NCBI GenBank assembly: GCA_029824495.1
Contig: JALGXY010000036.1
Coordinates: forward strand, 1 to 5,162
DNA length: 5,162 nt
Source of the DNA: Fimbriimonadia bacterium
GTDB taxonomy: Bacteria; Armatimonadota; Fimbriimonadia; Fimbriimonadales; Fimbriimonadaceae
Direction: 5' to 3'
A program made the position numbers and the translations under genes. How positions within the stretch are numbered: the stretch's first letter is position 1; every line of letters begins with the position of its first letter. The notes beneath the pieces were generated by a model, which saw nothing but the letters and a program-made list of their open reading frames with translations, was not told the origin of the DNA and ran no database searches. Positions 5,004-5,162 of the stretch are shown piece by piece.

Positions 5004-5162
5004 TTAGGACGAAGCTGCCATCGAAACCGGTGTCAGATTACGCACGGGCTTTACGGGAGCCGGCTTTTCCACAACATTGTAGTACGAGTCTCGTTCGACC
5101 GGCGTGCGGCCAGCCTCACGAATCATGTGCGTCATGTTGTCGAAGGTGAGAGCCTGTTTCTT
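5004..5162 (-). CDS. mqnE: Radical SAM menaquinone-pathway enzyme, C-terminal fragment (probably aminofutalosine synthase)
   Basis: Only the last 52 residues are in the window; the gene enters from the right edge and stops with TAA at 5006-5004. The stretch IREAGRTPVERDSYYNVV is the conserved C-terminal end of the CofH/MqnC/MqnE group of radical SAM enzymes, where 'LIREAGRxPVERDxLY' closes the barrel. The PVERD wording fits MqnE best. MqnE joins 3-[(1-carboxyvinyl)oxy]benzoate to S-adenosylmethionine to make aminofutalosine in the futalosine route to menaquinone; MqnC acts later in the same pathway and remains an alternative. The [4Fe-4S] CxxxCxxC motif lies outside the window. A proline/alanine-rich tail of about 20 residues follows the conserved end. 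The DUF389 gene starts 10 nt downstream. Confidence 0.65.
   Translation of the reverse strand, partial: KKQALTFDNMTHMIREAGRTPVERDSYYNVVEKPAPVKPVRNLTPVSMAASS

Noticed and set aside
4451..5149. A 232-residue plus-strand open frame opposite the DUF389 start and the mqnE-like end
   Set aside because: It overlaps the strongly conserved DUF389 core motifs and the radical SAM C-terminus on the other strand. Its own translation is low-complexity (Arg/Gln/His/Asp-rich) without known motifs.

Overview
The window looks like a stretch of bacterial chromosome from a GC-rich organism. Every gene I can support lies on the minus strand. The futalosine-pathway (mqnE-type) fragment at the right edge, GTG-type starts with modest ribosome binding sites, and G/C-rich polypurine hairpin repeats between genes fit a Planctomycetota-like bacterium. 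That assignment is an inference; no rRNA or other marker gene is present.

Read in the direction of transcription (right to left), the layout is as follows. (1) The last 52 residues of a radical-SAM menaquinone-pathway protein, most like aminofutalosine synthase MqnE (5162-5004). (2) After 10 nt, a DUF389/TIGR00341-type membrane protein of 543 aa (4993-3362) whose soluble C-terminal half appears to hold three tandem copies of one domain. (3) A 317-nt intergenic region with a palindromic repeat right after the DUF389 stop codon, a good sigma-70-like promoter (3182-3154) and a roughly 100-nt structured leader. In that leader a nested hairpin partly covers the ribosome binding site of the next gene. 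(4) A full-length Amt ammonium transporter (3044-1662) with a signal peptide and all key pore residues. (5) An APC-superfamily amino acid permease (1613-390). (6) A gene-free stretch holding a second copy of the palindromic repeat, a terminator-like hairpin, and a 14-bp hairpin whose loop is a textbook G-quadruplex motif. (7) The N-terminus of a medium-chain (zinc-type) dehydrogenase running off the left edge (109-1).

Functionally, the amt-permease pair reads as a small nitrogen-uptake unit: ammonium import through Amt and amino acid import or exchange through the APC permease. It probably starts from the promoter at 3182-3154 and ends at the hairpin cluster at 258-368. No glnK/glnB (PII) gene is in view. 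The DUF389 protein has no established function here and may be co-transcribed with the menaquinone gene.

I see no obvious new defence or mobile system. The observations most worth checking are the non-coding structures (hairpin-embedded G-quadruplex, paired palindromic repeat, RBS-covering leader hairpin) and the triplicated domain of the DUF389 protein.
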